DNA from: Verrucomicrobiaceae bacterium E54
GTDB lineage: Bacteria > Verrucomicrobiota > Verrucomicrobiia > Verrucomicrobiales > Akkermansiaceae
Assembly: GCA_022548915.1 (NCBI GenBank)
Contig: JAKZES010000016.1
Span: forward strand, 34,502-98,501
DNA: 64,000 nucleotides
Reading direction: 5' to 3'
In this document: positions 44,167-52,427 of the stretch, piece by piece
How positions within the stretch are numbered: the stretch's first letter is position 1
How the letters are laid out: the number at the start of each line of letters is the position of its first letter
Translations under genes and position numbers: made by a program
The notes under the pieces: generated by a model
What the model saw: the letters and a program-made list of their open reading frames with translations, nothing else
Database searches by the model: none
Told to the model about the DNA's origin: nothing

Positions 44167-45105
44167 ATGATCCGCCGCACCATCGCCACGCTTTCCGTGC
44201 TGCCGTTTATCGCGCTGCCGGCATTCGCCGAACCCGCGGAGGCGGAGCCGAAACATCCGGTCCAGCCGCTGCTTTGGAAAGTCGAGGGCATGGACCTCGA
44301 TAAGCCGTCGTGGCTTTTCGGCACGATCCACCTCGGAGACGGGCCGGTCGGCACGCTCCATCCGGCGGCCCGGAAGGCGCTCGAAGCCAGCGACGCGGTT
44401 TACACCGAGGTCTCGATGGACCCGGCCACCCAGCTCGGCCTGGCGCGCCACTTCATCCGTGCCGACGGCAAGAAGCTCTCCGAGTCGATTGGCGAGGAAT
44501 TGCACGATCAGTTCGCCAGGGAGTTGAAGGCGGTCAACCCCGCGCTCGTGCCGGAAGTCTTCGAGTCGTTCAAGACCTGGGCGGCGGCGGTGACCGTGCC
44601 GCTGCTCGAAGCCCAGCTTTCCGGCGCCACGCCACTCGACGGGATCGTGTGGAACGAGGCCAAGAAGGCGGGCAAGACGACCGGCGCGCTGGAGAAGGCG
44701 GCGGATCAGTTCGGCATCTTCGACGGACTCACCGAGGAAGAGCAGATCATTCTGCTTTCGGAAAGTCTGCGTCTCCAGCGCGAGGCGCGGGCCGACGGCG
44801 AGAATCCCGTCGACAAGCTGGTCGAGGCCTACGTGTCCGGCGATCCGAAGAGGGTCGAAGCCGAGGTGGAACGCCAGTTCCTCGAGATGATCAAGGGCGA
44901 ACACAAGGCGCTGGGAGAAAAGCTGCTGAAGCAGCTCCTCGATGACCGCGATACCAAAATGGCCGGAACCATGGCCGCACGCCTCGAAGCCGAACCCGGC
45001 AAGTCCCACTTTTTCGCCGTCGGTGCCGCCCACTACGTCGGCAAGGACAACATCGGCGAACAACTCCGCAAGAAGGGCTACACCGTCACCTTCGCCAACC
45101 CCTGA
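44167..45105 (+). CDS. TraB/GumN-family exported protein
   Basis: The 312-residue product has a signal peptide (MIRRTIATLSVLPFIALPAFA) and the TraB/GumN (Tiki-like) fold: PLLWKVEGMDLDKPSWLFGTIHLGDG with GTIHLG near residues 56-61, an acidic VYTEVSMDP, and C-terminal FFAVGAAHYVGKDNIGEQLRKKGYTV. Family members are proposed metalloproteases. It sits between leuC and leuD with only 8 and 6 bp spacers, an unusual interruption of a conserved pair. Confidence 0.85.
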   Translation: MIRRTIATLSVLPFIALPAFAEPAEAEPKHPVQPLLWKVEGMDLDKPSWLFGTIHLGDGPVGTLHPAARKALEASDAVYTEVSMDPATQLGLARHFIRADGKKLSESIGEELHDQFARELKAVNPALVPEVFESFKTWAAAVTVPLLEAQLSGATPLDGIVWNEAKKAGKTTGALEKAADQFGIFDGLTEEEQIILLSESLRLQREARADGENPVDKLVEAYVSGDPKRVEAEVERQFLEMIKGEHKALGEKLLKQLLDDRDTKMAGTMAARLEAEPGKSHFFAVGAAHYVGKDNIGEQLRKKGYTVTFANP

Positions 45106-45111
45106 ATCCTC

Positions 45112-45714
45112 ATGGCCCTCGAAAAAATCACTTCCGTTTCCGGCCGCGGCGTGCACGTCCCCGGCGGCGACATCGACACCGACCGCATCATCCCGGCGCG
45201 CTTCATGAAATGCGTCACCTTCGACGGACTCGGTGAGTATGCCTTCTACGACGTCCGCTTCGATCCCGATACCGGCGAGAAGACGAAGCACCCGCTCAAT
45301 GACCCGCGCTTCGACGGGGCGACGATCCTGCTGGCCGGCGTGAATTTCGGCTGCGGGTCGTCGCGCGAGCACGCACCGCAGTCCCTCAGCAAGTACGGCT
45401 TCCGTGCCGTGATCGCCGAGTCCTTCGCCGAGATCTTCTTCGGCAACTCGACCACCCTGGGCATGCCCTGCGTGACGGTTTCGGCGGCAGCGATCGCCGA
45501 TCTGCGGGCCGCGGTCGAGGCGGATCCGGCCGTGGAGATCACCATCGACCTGGAAAAAAAGGAAGTCCGCTCCTCCGCGGGTCATTCCTTTCCCTGCGAC
45601 CTGCCCGAGTCCGCCCGCGACGCGCTGATCGCCGGCCGTTGGGATCCGATCCAGGAGCTGCTCGACAACGACAGCAGGATCGACGCGACCGCCGAGTCGC
45701 TGCCTTACGTCTAG
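45112..45714 (+). CDS. leuD: 3-isopropylmalate dehydratase small subunit
   Basis: The 200-residue swivel-domain subunit shows DIDTDRIIPARFMKCVTFDGLG, GVNFGCGSSREHAPQSL and IAESFAEIFFGNS, standard for LeuD. It assembles with LeuC (42740-44158). It is the last gene before the convergent rhodanese lipoprotein, only 3 bp away. Confidence 0.96.
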   Translation: MALEKITSVSGRGVHVPGGDIDTDRIIPARFMKCVTFDGLGEYAFYDVRFDPDTGEKTKHPLNDPRFDGATILLAGVNFGCGSSREHAPQSLSKYGFRAVIAESFAEIFFGNSTTLGMPCVTVSAAAIADLRAAVEADPAVEITIDLEKKEVRSSAGHSFPCDLPESARDALIAGRWDPIQELLDNDSRIDATAESLPYV

Positions 45715-45717
45715 ACG

Positions 45718-46197
45718 TCAATCCACGCCCACCGCGCGCCACTCGTCGAGGCCGCCGGAATAGATCGAGACGTCGTGACCCCGGAGCGCGAGCGCTTCGG
45801 CGGTGGTGCGCGAGTCCGGGCAGGTTTCGTTCTGGCAGTAGGTGACGATGACCTTGCCCGCCTCCGCGGCCGCATCGAGCTGCGGCTTGATGGCGGGGTA
45901 GGCCTTCTCGAAATCGACGAGCGGGAGATTGACCGCGCCGTCGACGTGGCCGAGCTGATAGAAGAGGGATCGTCGCACGTCGACCAGCAGCACCTTCTCC
46001 TCGAGGCGGAGCGGGAAGATCTGGTCGATGCGGATGGAGGTCACCTTGCCCGGCTCCGGAGGAGCCGTCGGCCGTGGTTCGGGCGCGGGTTTCGCGACGG
46101 GCTTTTCCGCGACCGGTTTCTCGACAGGCGGGGTCGGCACCGGCGGCGTGCAACCGGCGAGCAGCGCGGCGGTGAAGGCTCCGGCCAGCATTTTCAT
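45718..46197 (-). CDS. Rhodanese-domain lipoprotein
   Basis: The 159-residue product has a lipoprotein signal (MKMLAGAFTAALLAGC, lipobox LLAGC), a Pro/Lys/Ala-rich linker with repeated PVEKPVAEKPVAKPAPEP, and a rhodanese domain: VLLVDVRRSLFYQLGHVDGAVNLPL with active-site loop TYCQNETCPDSRTTA (first Cys catalytic). It is envelope anchored. Sulfur donor and acceptor unknown. Confidence 0.85.
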   Translation of the reverse strand: MKMLAGAFTAALLAGCTPPVPTPPVEKPVAEKPVAKPAPEPRPTAPPEPGKVTSIRIDQIFPLRLEEKVLLVDVRRSLFYQLGHVDGAVNLPLVDFEKAYPAIKPQLDAAAEAGKVIVTYCQNETCPDSRTTAEALALRGHDVSIYSGGLDEWRAVGVD

Positions 46198-46383
46198 GCG
46201 GTCATCATGGGCATCCGGGGGCGGAAGCACAAGCAAGGGGGAAAAGCCCAAGACAATCTCATGATGCCACGTTCCCCCCGTTGAAGGCGTCGGGGATGCG
46301 GAAACCCCCGGCGCCGGAGTTTCCGCAAATCATCCCGGTCCGGGCATCCCGCCCGCGGCTCCACTCCAACCCCATGATTTGCC

Positions 46384-47871
46384 ATGAGCCTCCATGCCCA
46401 ATTGTCCCCCGCGGCCCGTGCCGCCCTTGAACGCCAGCGCCGCGGTGCCCGCGTGACCAGCGTCATCGCCGGCATCGCCGGCACCGTGCTCTTGTCCCTC
46501 GCACTCGCGCTCTTCCTGATGCCGGCACCCGAACCCACCGCGAAGGTGGTGAAATGGATCGATCCCGGCCCCGAGACCCCGCCGGATATCCCTCCTCCGA
46601 CCACGCGCACCACCATCAGCAATCCGGCGGCGCCCAGTGCGCGGGCACTGCCCCACATTCAACCGGACATCGCATCCCCGTTCTCGATGCCGAAGGTCGA
46701 TCCCAGCGATGTCGAATCGCCGGGCTTCGGCACGGGGCTCGACGGTGACGGCCTGGGAGATGCCCTGGGTGACGAAGGAATGGGAAATGATGGCTTCATC
46801 CCGCTGCCGCCACCGGTCGCCGGGCGCTGCTCGCAAGCCGATCGCATCGACCGTCTTCGCGAAGCCGGCGTGCCCAGCGATTCCGACGAGCACGTGGTCC
46901 GCGCCCTGCGTTTCCTGAAATCGACCCAGGCGGCGGATGGCGGCTGGGGCAGCCGCAACCGCCCGGCGATGACCGGCCTCGCGCTGTTGGCCTATCTCGG
47001 ACACTGCGAAACCTCGATCAGTGAGGAATTCGGGGACTCGTGCCTGAAGGCGATCCTGTTCCTCACCGACATCGGGCTGGAGCACAACGGACGGCTGGTG
47101 CCTCATGTCAGCGACCGCCACTGGCCCTACGAGCAGGCCATCGCCACCTACGCGCTGGCCGAGGCGGAGACCTTCCACCGGGCCCTGGGCATCCAGATCC
47201 CCGAGCTCCGCGGGGTCGTGGCGAAGGCCGGGCAGATCATCATCGAAGGCCAGCATGCCTCGGGCGGATGGGACTACGCGTACGACACCGAGGGAACCCG
47301 CGGTGGCGACCTCTCGATCACCGGCTGGCAGCTCCAGGCGCTCAAGGCCTGCAAGCTGACCGGCCTCGATTTCCGCAACCTGCGGTCGTGCGTGAAGAAG
47401 GGGCTCGAGTACACGGAGGCGCGCCAGTCCGACGACGGCGGCTTCGGCTACCAGGGGACCCGCCCGGCCGGTGGGTCGACGGCCGGCCTCACCGGGGTGG
47501 GCATGCTCACCTTCCAGATCTGGGGCAAGGCCTCGGCCTCACCGGTTCGCCACGGTGAAAAGTATGCCGCGAAAGAAATGCGCTTCGAGTGGGACGGCCC
47601 GGACTGTGACCTGTATGCCCACTACTACCTGTCGCAGGCGATGTTCCGCCGGGGCGGCACGGCATGGGACAAATACCAGCCCCAGATCTTCGACGGCCTC
47701 CTGCCGAACCAGTCCGACGATGGCTCGTGGCCGGTGCCCGGCGGCGGCTCCAAGCCGAATGCGGTCGGGGCGCTCTTCGCCAACAACAACCCCGACGGCA
47801 GGCACTACCGCACGACCTTGGCGGCCTTGATGCTTGAGGTGCCCTACCGCTACCTGCCGATGGACCGGTAG
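46384..47871 (+). CDS. Membrane-anchored prenyltransferase/squalene-cyclase-repeat protein
   Basis: The 495-residue product has one membrane segment (VIAGIAGTVLLSLALALFLM, about 27-46), a Pro/Gly-rich linker to about 155, and an (alpha/alpha) toroid built of QxxDGGW-type repeats: KSTQAADGGWGSRN, IEGQHASGGWDYAY, ARQSDDGGFGYQG, PNQSDDGSWPV. The cyclase catalytic DXDD motif was not seen, so a scaffold or binding role is more likely than hopene synthesis. Such proteins are frequent in Planctomycetes and Verrucomicrobia. Its stop codon overlaps repeat element C. Confidence 0.82.
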   Translation: MSLHAQLSPAARAALERQRRGARVTSVIAGIAGTVLLSLALALFLMPAPEPTAKVVKWIDPGPETPPDIPPPTTRTTISNPAAPSARALPHIQPDIASPFSMPKVDPSDVESPGFGTGLDGDGLGDALGDEGMGNDGFIPLPPPVAGRCSQADRIDRLREAGVPSDSDEHVVRALRFLKSTQAADGGWGSRNRPAMTGLALLAYLGHCETSISEEFGDSCLKAILFLTDIGLEHNGRLVPHVSDRHWPYEQAIATYALAEAETFHRALGIQIPELRGVVAKAGQIIIEGQHASGGWDYAYDTEGTRGGDLSITGWQLQALKACKLTGLDFRNLRSCVKKGLEYTEARQSDDGGFGYQGTRPAGGSTAGLTGVGMLTFQIWGKASASPVRHGEKYAAKEMRFEWDGPDCDLYAHYYLSQAMFRRGGTAWDKYQPQIFDGLLPNQSDDGSWPVPGGGSKPNAVGALFANNNPDGRHYRTTLAALMLEVPYRYLPMDR

Positions 47872-48036
47872 GAGTGGTGCTCTCCGAGCGCCATGCCGGG
47901 GCGTGGCGACCTCCCGGTCGCGGAGCGTGGACCGCCCGTTCAGTTGGGAATCGAAAGTCACCCCTGCCGCCGGCCTCATCCGGTCGGCTTGAAAGCCGAC
48001 CCGCCCCGTCATGGCGCTCGGGAGAGCGGCACTCCC
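47870..48036. repeat. REP-like palindromic element, copy C
   Basis: It begins on the stop codon of the preceding gene (TAGGAGTGG) and ends GCGGCACTCCC. Terminal arms form hairpins (GTGCTCTCCGAGCGCC and GGCGCTCGGGAGAGCGGC), and the inner GCGTGGCGACCTCCCGGTCGC arm is nearly the same as in copy B. The centre differs from copies A and B. Confidence 0.7.
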
Positions 48037-48094
48037 AAAGGCACTCCCAAAATACTTGCCCCACGCCGTCGCGGCACGTTTCTTTCCCGTCGCG

Positions 48095-49054
48095 ATGGCC
48101 GCCGACCAGATCCTCACCACCGTCCGGCAGTACCTTGAATACGACCCGACCACCCCGGTCACGCTCGAACCGATCAAGCGCGGTGCCTCGGGCCGGACGA
48201 TCGTGCGGGTGAAGACCGAGGAGTATGAACCGTTCATCGGCATCCATTGGACCGACGAGCGGCCCGACAACGATTTCTTCCCCCCGGTCTGCCATTTCCT
48301 TGAAAAGGCGGGCATCAACATTGCCGGCGTGCTCCACGAGGACCGCAAGTGGCGCGTGATGCTGGTCGAGGACCTCGGAGACGACGATCTGCTGTCGCTG
48401 AAGGACGAGCCCTTCGAGACGCGCGAACCCTACTACCGCTCCGCCTTCCAACAGCTCGACAAGCTGTTCTACTCCCGCGCCGGGCGCACCGCCGAGTTCA
48501 ACCCGAACTTCGATGCCGCGATGTACCGTTGGGAGCAGGAGTATTTCTTCGAGCACATGGTCGAGGGCTTGCTCCGCCTCGATGCCGATGAACTACGGGG
48601 GATGTCGGAGTTCCGCGAGATGGCGGAACGGCTCGGCGGGATGTCGAAGCACCTCGTCCACCGCGACTTCCAGTCGCAGAACCTGATGCTCGTCGAGAAT
48701 TCGGTCTACTGGATCGACTTCCAGGGCATGCGTCGCGGCCGCCAGGAGTACGACCTCGCCTCGCTGATCCACGACCCCTACATGGACCACTCCGCCGAGG
48801 AGCGGGAGCGCCTGATGGACCTGTGGGAGGACGTTTCCGAGGACCGTCCGGCCGACATCGTCTTCCAGGACTGCGCGATGCAGCGCCTGATGCAGGCGAT
48901 GGGGGCCTTCGGCAACATCATCCGCCACCAGGGCGAGGAATGGTACCGCCCGCACGTGTCCGCGGGCGCGCGGCAGCTGGCGGATGTCGTGAAGGACACT
49001 CCCTTCGAGGGACCGCTCGAGGAGGTCCTCGACAAGGCGCTGGCCTACAAGTGA
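48095..49054 (+). CDS. Aminoglycoside-phosphotransferase-fold kinase
   Basis: The 319-residue protein has the APH/choline-kinase fold: GASGRTIVRV near 29, catalytic LVHRDFQSQNLML near 190 and metal-binding VYWIDFQGMRRGRQEYDLASLIHDPYM. It resembles AmgK-type cell-wall amino-sugar anomeric kinases, but the partner MurU is not adjacent, so the substrate stays open. ATG 48095 is preferred because the upstream extension reads into the repeat-adjacent region. Confidence 0.82.
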   Translation: MAADQILTTVRQYLEYDPTTPVTLEPIKRGASGRTIVRVKTEEYEPFIGIHWTDERPDNDFFPPVCHFLEKAGINIAGVLHEDRKWRVMLVEDLGDDDLLSLKDEPFETREPYYRSAFQQLDKLFYSRAGRTAEFNPNFDAAMYRWEQEYFFEHMVEGLLRLDADELRGMSEFREMAERLGGMSKHLVHRDFQSQNLMLVENSVYWIDFQGMRRGRQEYDLASLIHDPYMDHSAEERERLMDLWEDVSEDRPADIVFQDCAMQRLMQAMGAFGNIIRHQGEEWYRPHVSAGARQLADVVKDTPFEGPLEEVLDKALAYK

Positions 49055-49147
49055 GGGACTCGCCCGCCGGGCCGACAGCGATGGAATGCATTGACTCGCA
49101 AGCACGGGTGCGGATTGGATGGAACCGTCCAAGCAGGGGAGACAGCA

Positions 49148-49630
49148 GTGAATTCTTCGCAACCCGGTTCCAGCAAGACCTGTCGGCTCATCTACAAGAG
49201 CCGGACTTCCTGGGATCTGCTCTCCAACGAGGTCCTGCTCGAGCTGGCCAGGACCAGCGCCGACAAGAACGCAGAGCGCGACATCACCGGCCTGCTGATC
49301 CTGTCGGGGGAAAGTTTTCTGCAGGTCCTCGAGGGGCCGCCGGACGAGGTCAACGACCTCTACCTGCGGATCGCCCACGATGAGCGACACGGAAAACTCC
49401 GGCTCCTGAGGTACGAGTCGATTTCAAGGCGCTCGTTCAAGGACTGGGCGATGCACGTCGTGGACCTGGATGACCTGCCGATGCCCCAGCGCCAGGTCCT
49501 GATCCGGAAGTACCCGGTCGAGGAGGGCTCGATCGTGATCCCGGACGATGACCACCTCGCCCTCGCCTTGCTGTTGGATGCAAGGCGCCTGACCGTGTCC
49601 GAGACCGAGCGGCCGTCCGGTTCGGCCTGA
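49148..49630 (+). CDS. BLUF-domain blue-light photoreceptor
   Basis: The 160-residue product carries a BLUF flavin domain with the photocycle tyrosine Tyr15 (RLIYKSRTS), Asn41 (KNAERDITGLLI) and Gln59 (SFLQVLEGP), then RSFKDWAMHVVDL. A short C-terminal helical tail follows; there is no fused effector domain, so it signals through a partner. GTG 49148 is chosen because AGGGGAG lies 6 bp upstream (49135-49141), one of few clear Shine-Dalgarno sites here. Confidence 0.9.
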   Translation: MNSSQPGSSKTCRLIYKSRTSWDLLSNEVLLELARTSADKNAERDITGLLILSGESFLQVLEGPPDEVNDLYLRIAHDERHGKLRLLRYESISRRSFKDWAMHVVDLDDLPMPQRQVLIRKYPVEEGSIVIPDDDHLALALLLDARRLTVSETERPSGSA

Positions 49631-49688
49631 TCACCGCGATCCTCGCGGGCTCAACGAGTTTGGCGGCGGGAGGAATTGCTGAAAGCGG

Positions 49689-50783
49689 TCACTCGTTGGA
49701 CGCGGTATCCAGTCCGTTGCTGAAGCGCTCGAACCGGCGGCGGACCTCGCCTTCGAAGCGGCCGGCCTTGGTGGCCGCCTCCTTCCACCGGGCCGCCGCC
49801 CGCCCGCATTGCTCGAGAAGTTTTCCGGCGCCCGGCTGATCCTTCCACAATACCGGCGGGTACTGCTCCATGAAGCTCACAAGCTTGCTGTCCGGGATCT
49901 CCCCCTCGTCCGCCTTGGCGAAGGCGGCCTTGGTCACCTGCGCGAGCTTGGCGGGGTCGACATACGGCACGGCCGCAGCCGGTCCCCCGTCGGTCGCCTC
50001 ATGTTCCGGAATCTCGTCGAGGTTCTTCCAGCCCTCGCTGATGGCGACCGTCTCGGTGGCGGATTGGCCCGGCAGACCCGTCGCCAGTTGAAAACACTGC
50101 CGCATCAGGTCCCAGACACCCGGCGAGATGCGGTGGCCGACATCGGGCCAGATGCCACCGATGTGGCAGAACCCCTTCTGGTCGATCTCGTCGCGGAAGC
50201 GCTTGTACCAATCGAGCCGGTTGAACTTCGCGCCCTGGAACGACATCGCGGTGTCCTTCTCGCCGCACGAGATGGCGAAGGGAATCTTCTTCGCCCTGGT
50301 GCTGATGCTGCCGAAGCCGTCGGTCGCCCACGAGCCGCCGGAGTGGGCCGAAACACCGCACACGTACTCGGGATGGAGCATCGCAAAACGATGGACGAAC
50401 TGGCTGCCGCCGGAAAAACCGTGGAGGAACATCTTTTCGCGCAGCGGGTATTTCTCCCCGAGCTGCTTGAACAACTTGATCAGCTTCCCGGCATGGGGGC
50501 CGTCGCCGTTCTGATACGGGCGCTGGCCCTTGGTCTCGAAGGAGGGACCAATCACGATCACGTCCCCTCGCTCCGCCCATCCCTTGAGTCCGGCCGCGCC
50601 ATTGCCCTTGCCGCCGGCACCGTGCACGCCGACGAGCAACTGGTAGGTCTTGCCGGGATCGAGATCGGCCGGCGTGTAGACGTGGCAGTCCATCCCCTGG
50701 TCGTCGACGATGACCTCCTCGCCGGCCCGGCAGGGCCAGGCGATGAGCGCGACAATCGTGACCAGGACGGAGACAGACTTCAT
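49689..50783 (-). CDS. Exported alpha/beta hydrolase (PHB-depolymerase/feruloyl-esterase-like)
   Basis: The 364-residue product has a signal peptide (MKSVSVLVTIVALIAWPCRA) and an alpha/beta hydrolase core: LLVGVHGAGGKGNG (oxyanion), nucleophile serine in FLHGFSGGSQFVHRFA (about 130) and GHRISPGVWDLM near the expected histidine. The C-terminal 110 residues are helical and unassigned. It is probably a secreted esterase; the substrate is unknown. Confidence 0.8.
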   Translation of the reverse strand: MKSVSVLVTIVALIAWPCRAGEEVIVDDQGMDCHVYTPADLDPGKTYQLLVGVHGAGGKGNGAAGLKGWAERGDVIVIGPSFETKGQRPYQNGDGPHAGKLIKLFKQLGEKYPLREKMFLHGFSGGSQFVHRFAMLHPEYVCGVSAHSGGSWATDGFGSISTRAKKIPFAISCGEKDTAMSFQGAKFNRLDWYKRFRDEIDQKGFCHIGGIWPDVGHRISPGVWDLMRQCFQLATGLPGQSATETVAISEGWKNLDEIPEHEATDGGPAAAVPYVDPAKLAQVTKAAFAKADEGEIPDSKLVSFMEQYPPVLWKDQPGAGKLLEQCGRAAARWKEAATKAGRFEGEVRRRFERFSNGLDTASNE

Positions 50784-50877
50784 GGGCTGCACGGGCATAG
50801 CAGCTCCCGCGGCAGCTGCAACACGTCATTCCACCGAGAACCACCAGGCCGGATCCCCCGCCCTTGGGACATGCAGC

Positions 50878-51040
50878 CTAATGCAGGCAACCCATGTAGA
50901 TCCTGGTCTTCTTGACGTAGGCGGTCGGAGCCCAGGTCTTGAACTTCGCGATCTGCGCGAGGGCGTCGGCCCGCGTTCCCTTGATCCCGGCGACGACGAT
51001 GTAGAAGCCGGGTTTGAAACTTCGAATCGGGACGTCTACC
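50878..51040 (-). pseudogene. 3' fragment of a SPOR-like protein gene
   Basis: A 53-residue tail, with FKPGFYIVVAGIKGTRADAL and a YVKKTRIYMGCLH end, looks like the C-terminus of a SPOR-like domain. The frame has no start codon outside the overlapping oxygenase gene and no upstream domain. It is best read as the remains of a gene truncated where the oxygenase gene (51036-51944) now ends. Confidence 0.5.
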
Positions 51041-51944
51041 GCGTCCTTCGCAGATGATCGGCGGGCAGCCCGAGGCGCCGGCAGGCCTGCGTCGCCGGGG
51101 CGGACTCGAGGTGGAGCCGGTCGATCGCCGCGCCCGACCAGCGCAGCATCCTTGCCACCGGTTTCGGTGGAGATTTCCGGGCCTCCAGTTCGAGGCGCCC
51201 CCGGATCGTCCCGGGCAGCAAGTCGATGGCCGCGGCGATGAGCCATCGGTTCACCGCCCGCAGGGGGCGCGGGAAGAGCGACAGGCGCTCCATGATTTCG
51301 AGAAACTCGGCGATGATCTCCGACGATTCCAGGTGGGGCTCCATTTGCGCGAAAAGCTCGTGCATCCCGGCTTCGGAAGCCGGGGCGCCAACGGCTCCGT
51401 AGAGTTTCGCTGCCGGGACGCCCTCGGCGATGAAGGCATCGCGCTCGTCCTGCGAAAGCGGGGTGACGTAGTGATGGCAGGCCTCCATGAAGCCGAACAG
51501 TGCCGTCGCGTGGACCCAGCGCAGCAGCTCCGGATCGTCGGCGCGGTAGGCGCGGCCATCCGGCGTGGTGCCGGCGATGCGGGCGTGCATCCGGCCGACG
51601 CCCGCGATCATTTCCTCCGCCACCGAGCGGGCGGCATAGACGGTGACCATCGCCGCCAGGCCGGTCCGGCGCATTCGACGCAGCGGGTTGGTCCGGAAAC
51701 TCGTGTGCTCCCACACCCCGGTTCGCACCCGCGGCTCGGCAAGCTCCAGCAGCACGGCGGTGATGCCGCCGATGTAGAGCGCCAGCGGGTTGCGGAAGAT
51801 CCGCCACGAAACGGAATCCGGGCCCGCCAGGGCGGCTTCGCCGGCCGGGTTCAGAAAGTCGGCCGTCGGCACATCATCCCCTTCCAGCAGCTGCTCGCGC
51901 AGCGCGGCATCGATCCATCGGGCGAACGGGGCAAGCGGGTTCAA
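51036..51944 (-). CDS. MpaB/latex-clearing-type oxygenase (DUF2236)
   Basis: The 302-residue protein matches the DUF2236/MpaB-like heme oxygenase family: SVSWRIFRNPLALYIGGITAVLLELAEPRVRTGVWEHTSF, then RMHARIAGTTPDGRAYRADDPELLRWVHATALFGFMEA, with the conserved His as candidate heme ligand. Relatives oxidatively cleave isoprenoid chains. It is flanked by two gene fragments, which suggests past rearrangement. Confidence 0.85.
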   Translation of the reverse strand: MNPLAPFARWIDAALREQLLEGDDVPTADFLNPAGEAALAGPDSVSWRIFRNPLALYIGGITAVLLELAEPRVRTGVWEHTSFRTNPLRRMRRTGLAAMVTVYAARSVAEEMIAGVGRMHARIAGTTPDGRAYRADDPELLRWVHATALFGFMEACHHYVTPLSQDERDAFIAEGVPAAKLYGAVGAPASEAGMHELFAQMEPHLESSEIIAEFLEIMERLSLFPRPLRAVNRWLIAAAIDLLPGTIRGRLELEARKSPPKPVARMLRWSGAAIDRLHLESAPATQACRRLGLPADHLRRTR

Positions 51945-52046
51945 GGTGATGCGGAGTCTTCACCACGGGGCTGAAGCCCGCAACATTTCGTCGATCCAAT
52001 CAATATCGTTGGCCTCAGCGAGGAGTTTTGTTAGGAAATCAGGTTG

Positions 52047-52306
52047 ATGAAACTCTGGACTCGAAGGATGCTTGGTTTGGGAATGGTGCTTGGATTTGGA
52101 TTCCTGCATGGAATGCGGTCAGCCGGGTGAACTACAAGGTCAGGATTCTTGATCGCTCCGGGAAGCGGATCGACGAGTTGGAGGCGGTCCATGGCGTTCC
52201 TTTTGACGCCATGTTTGCTCCGTCCACCAGCGGGCGCCTCCAGAACGTCGCGGAAACGCTGGGTGAAGCGGTGGGTGACTACGTCGTGGAGCGTGCCTCG
52301 GAGTGA
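52047..52306 (+). pseudogene. Broken gene for a small exported protein
   Basis: An ATG at 52047 encodes a signal-peptide-like stretch (MKLWTRRMLGLGMVLGFGFL) that stops at 52130. A coding-like segment, VNYKVRILDRSGKRIDELEA to YVVERASE, continues in another frame to 52306. The simplest reading is one gene that lost its middle and its frame. It lies divergent from the oxygenase gene. Confidence 0.5.
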
Positions 52307-52427
52307 TTTGCGCTAAGCATCCACCGGATGAGTGCGATCTGGATTCAACTTGGGGCGGCTGCCATCGACCACGCCCCGCCGGAAGAAGGTGGAACTCGGG
52401 CGGGTCCGGGGTCATGCTCGGGCAGCG

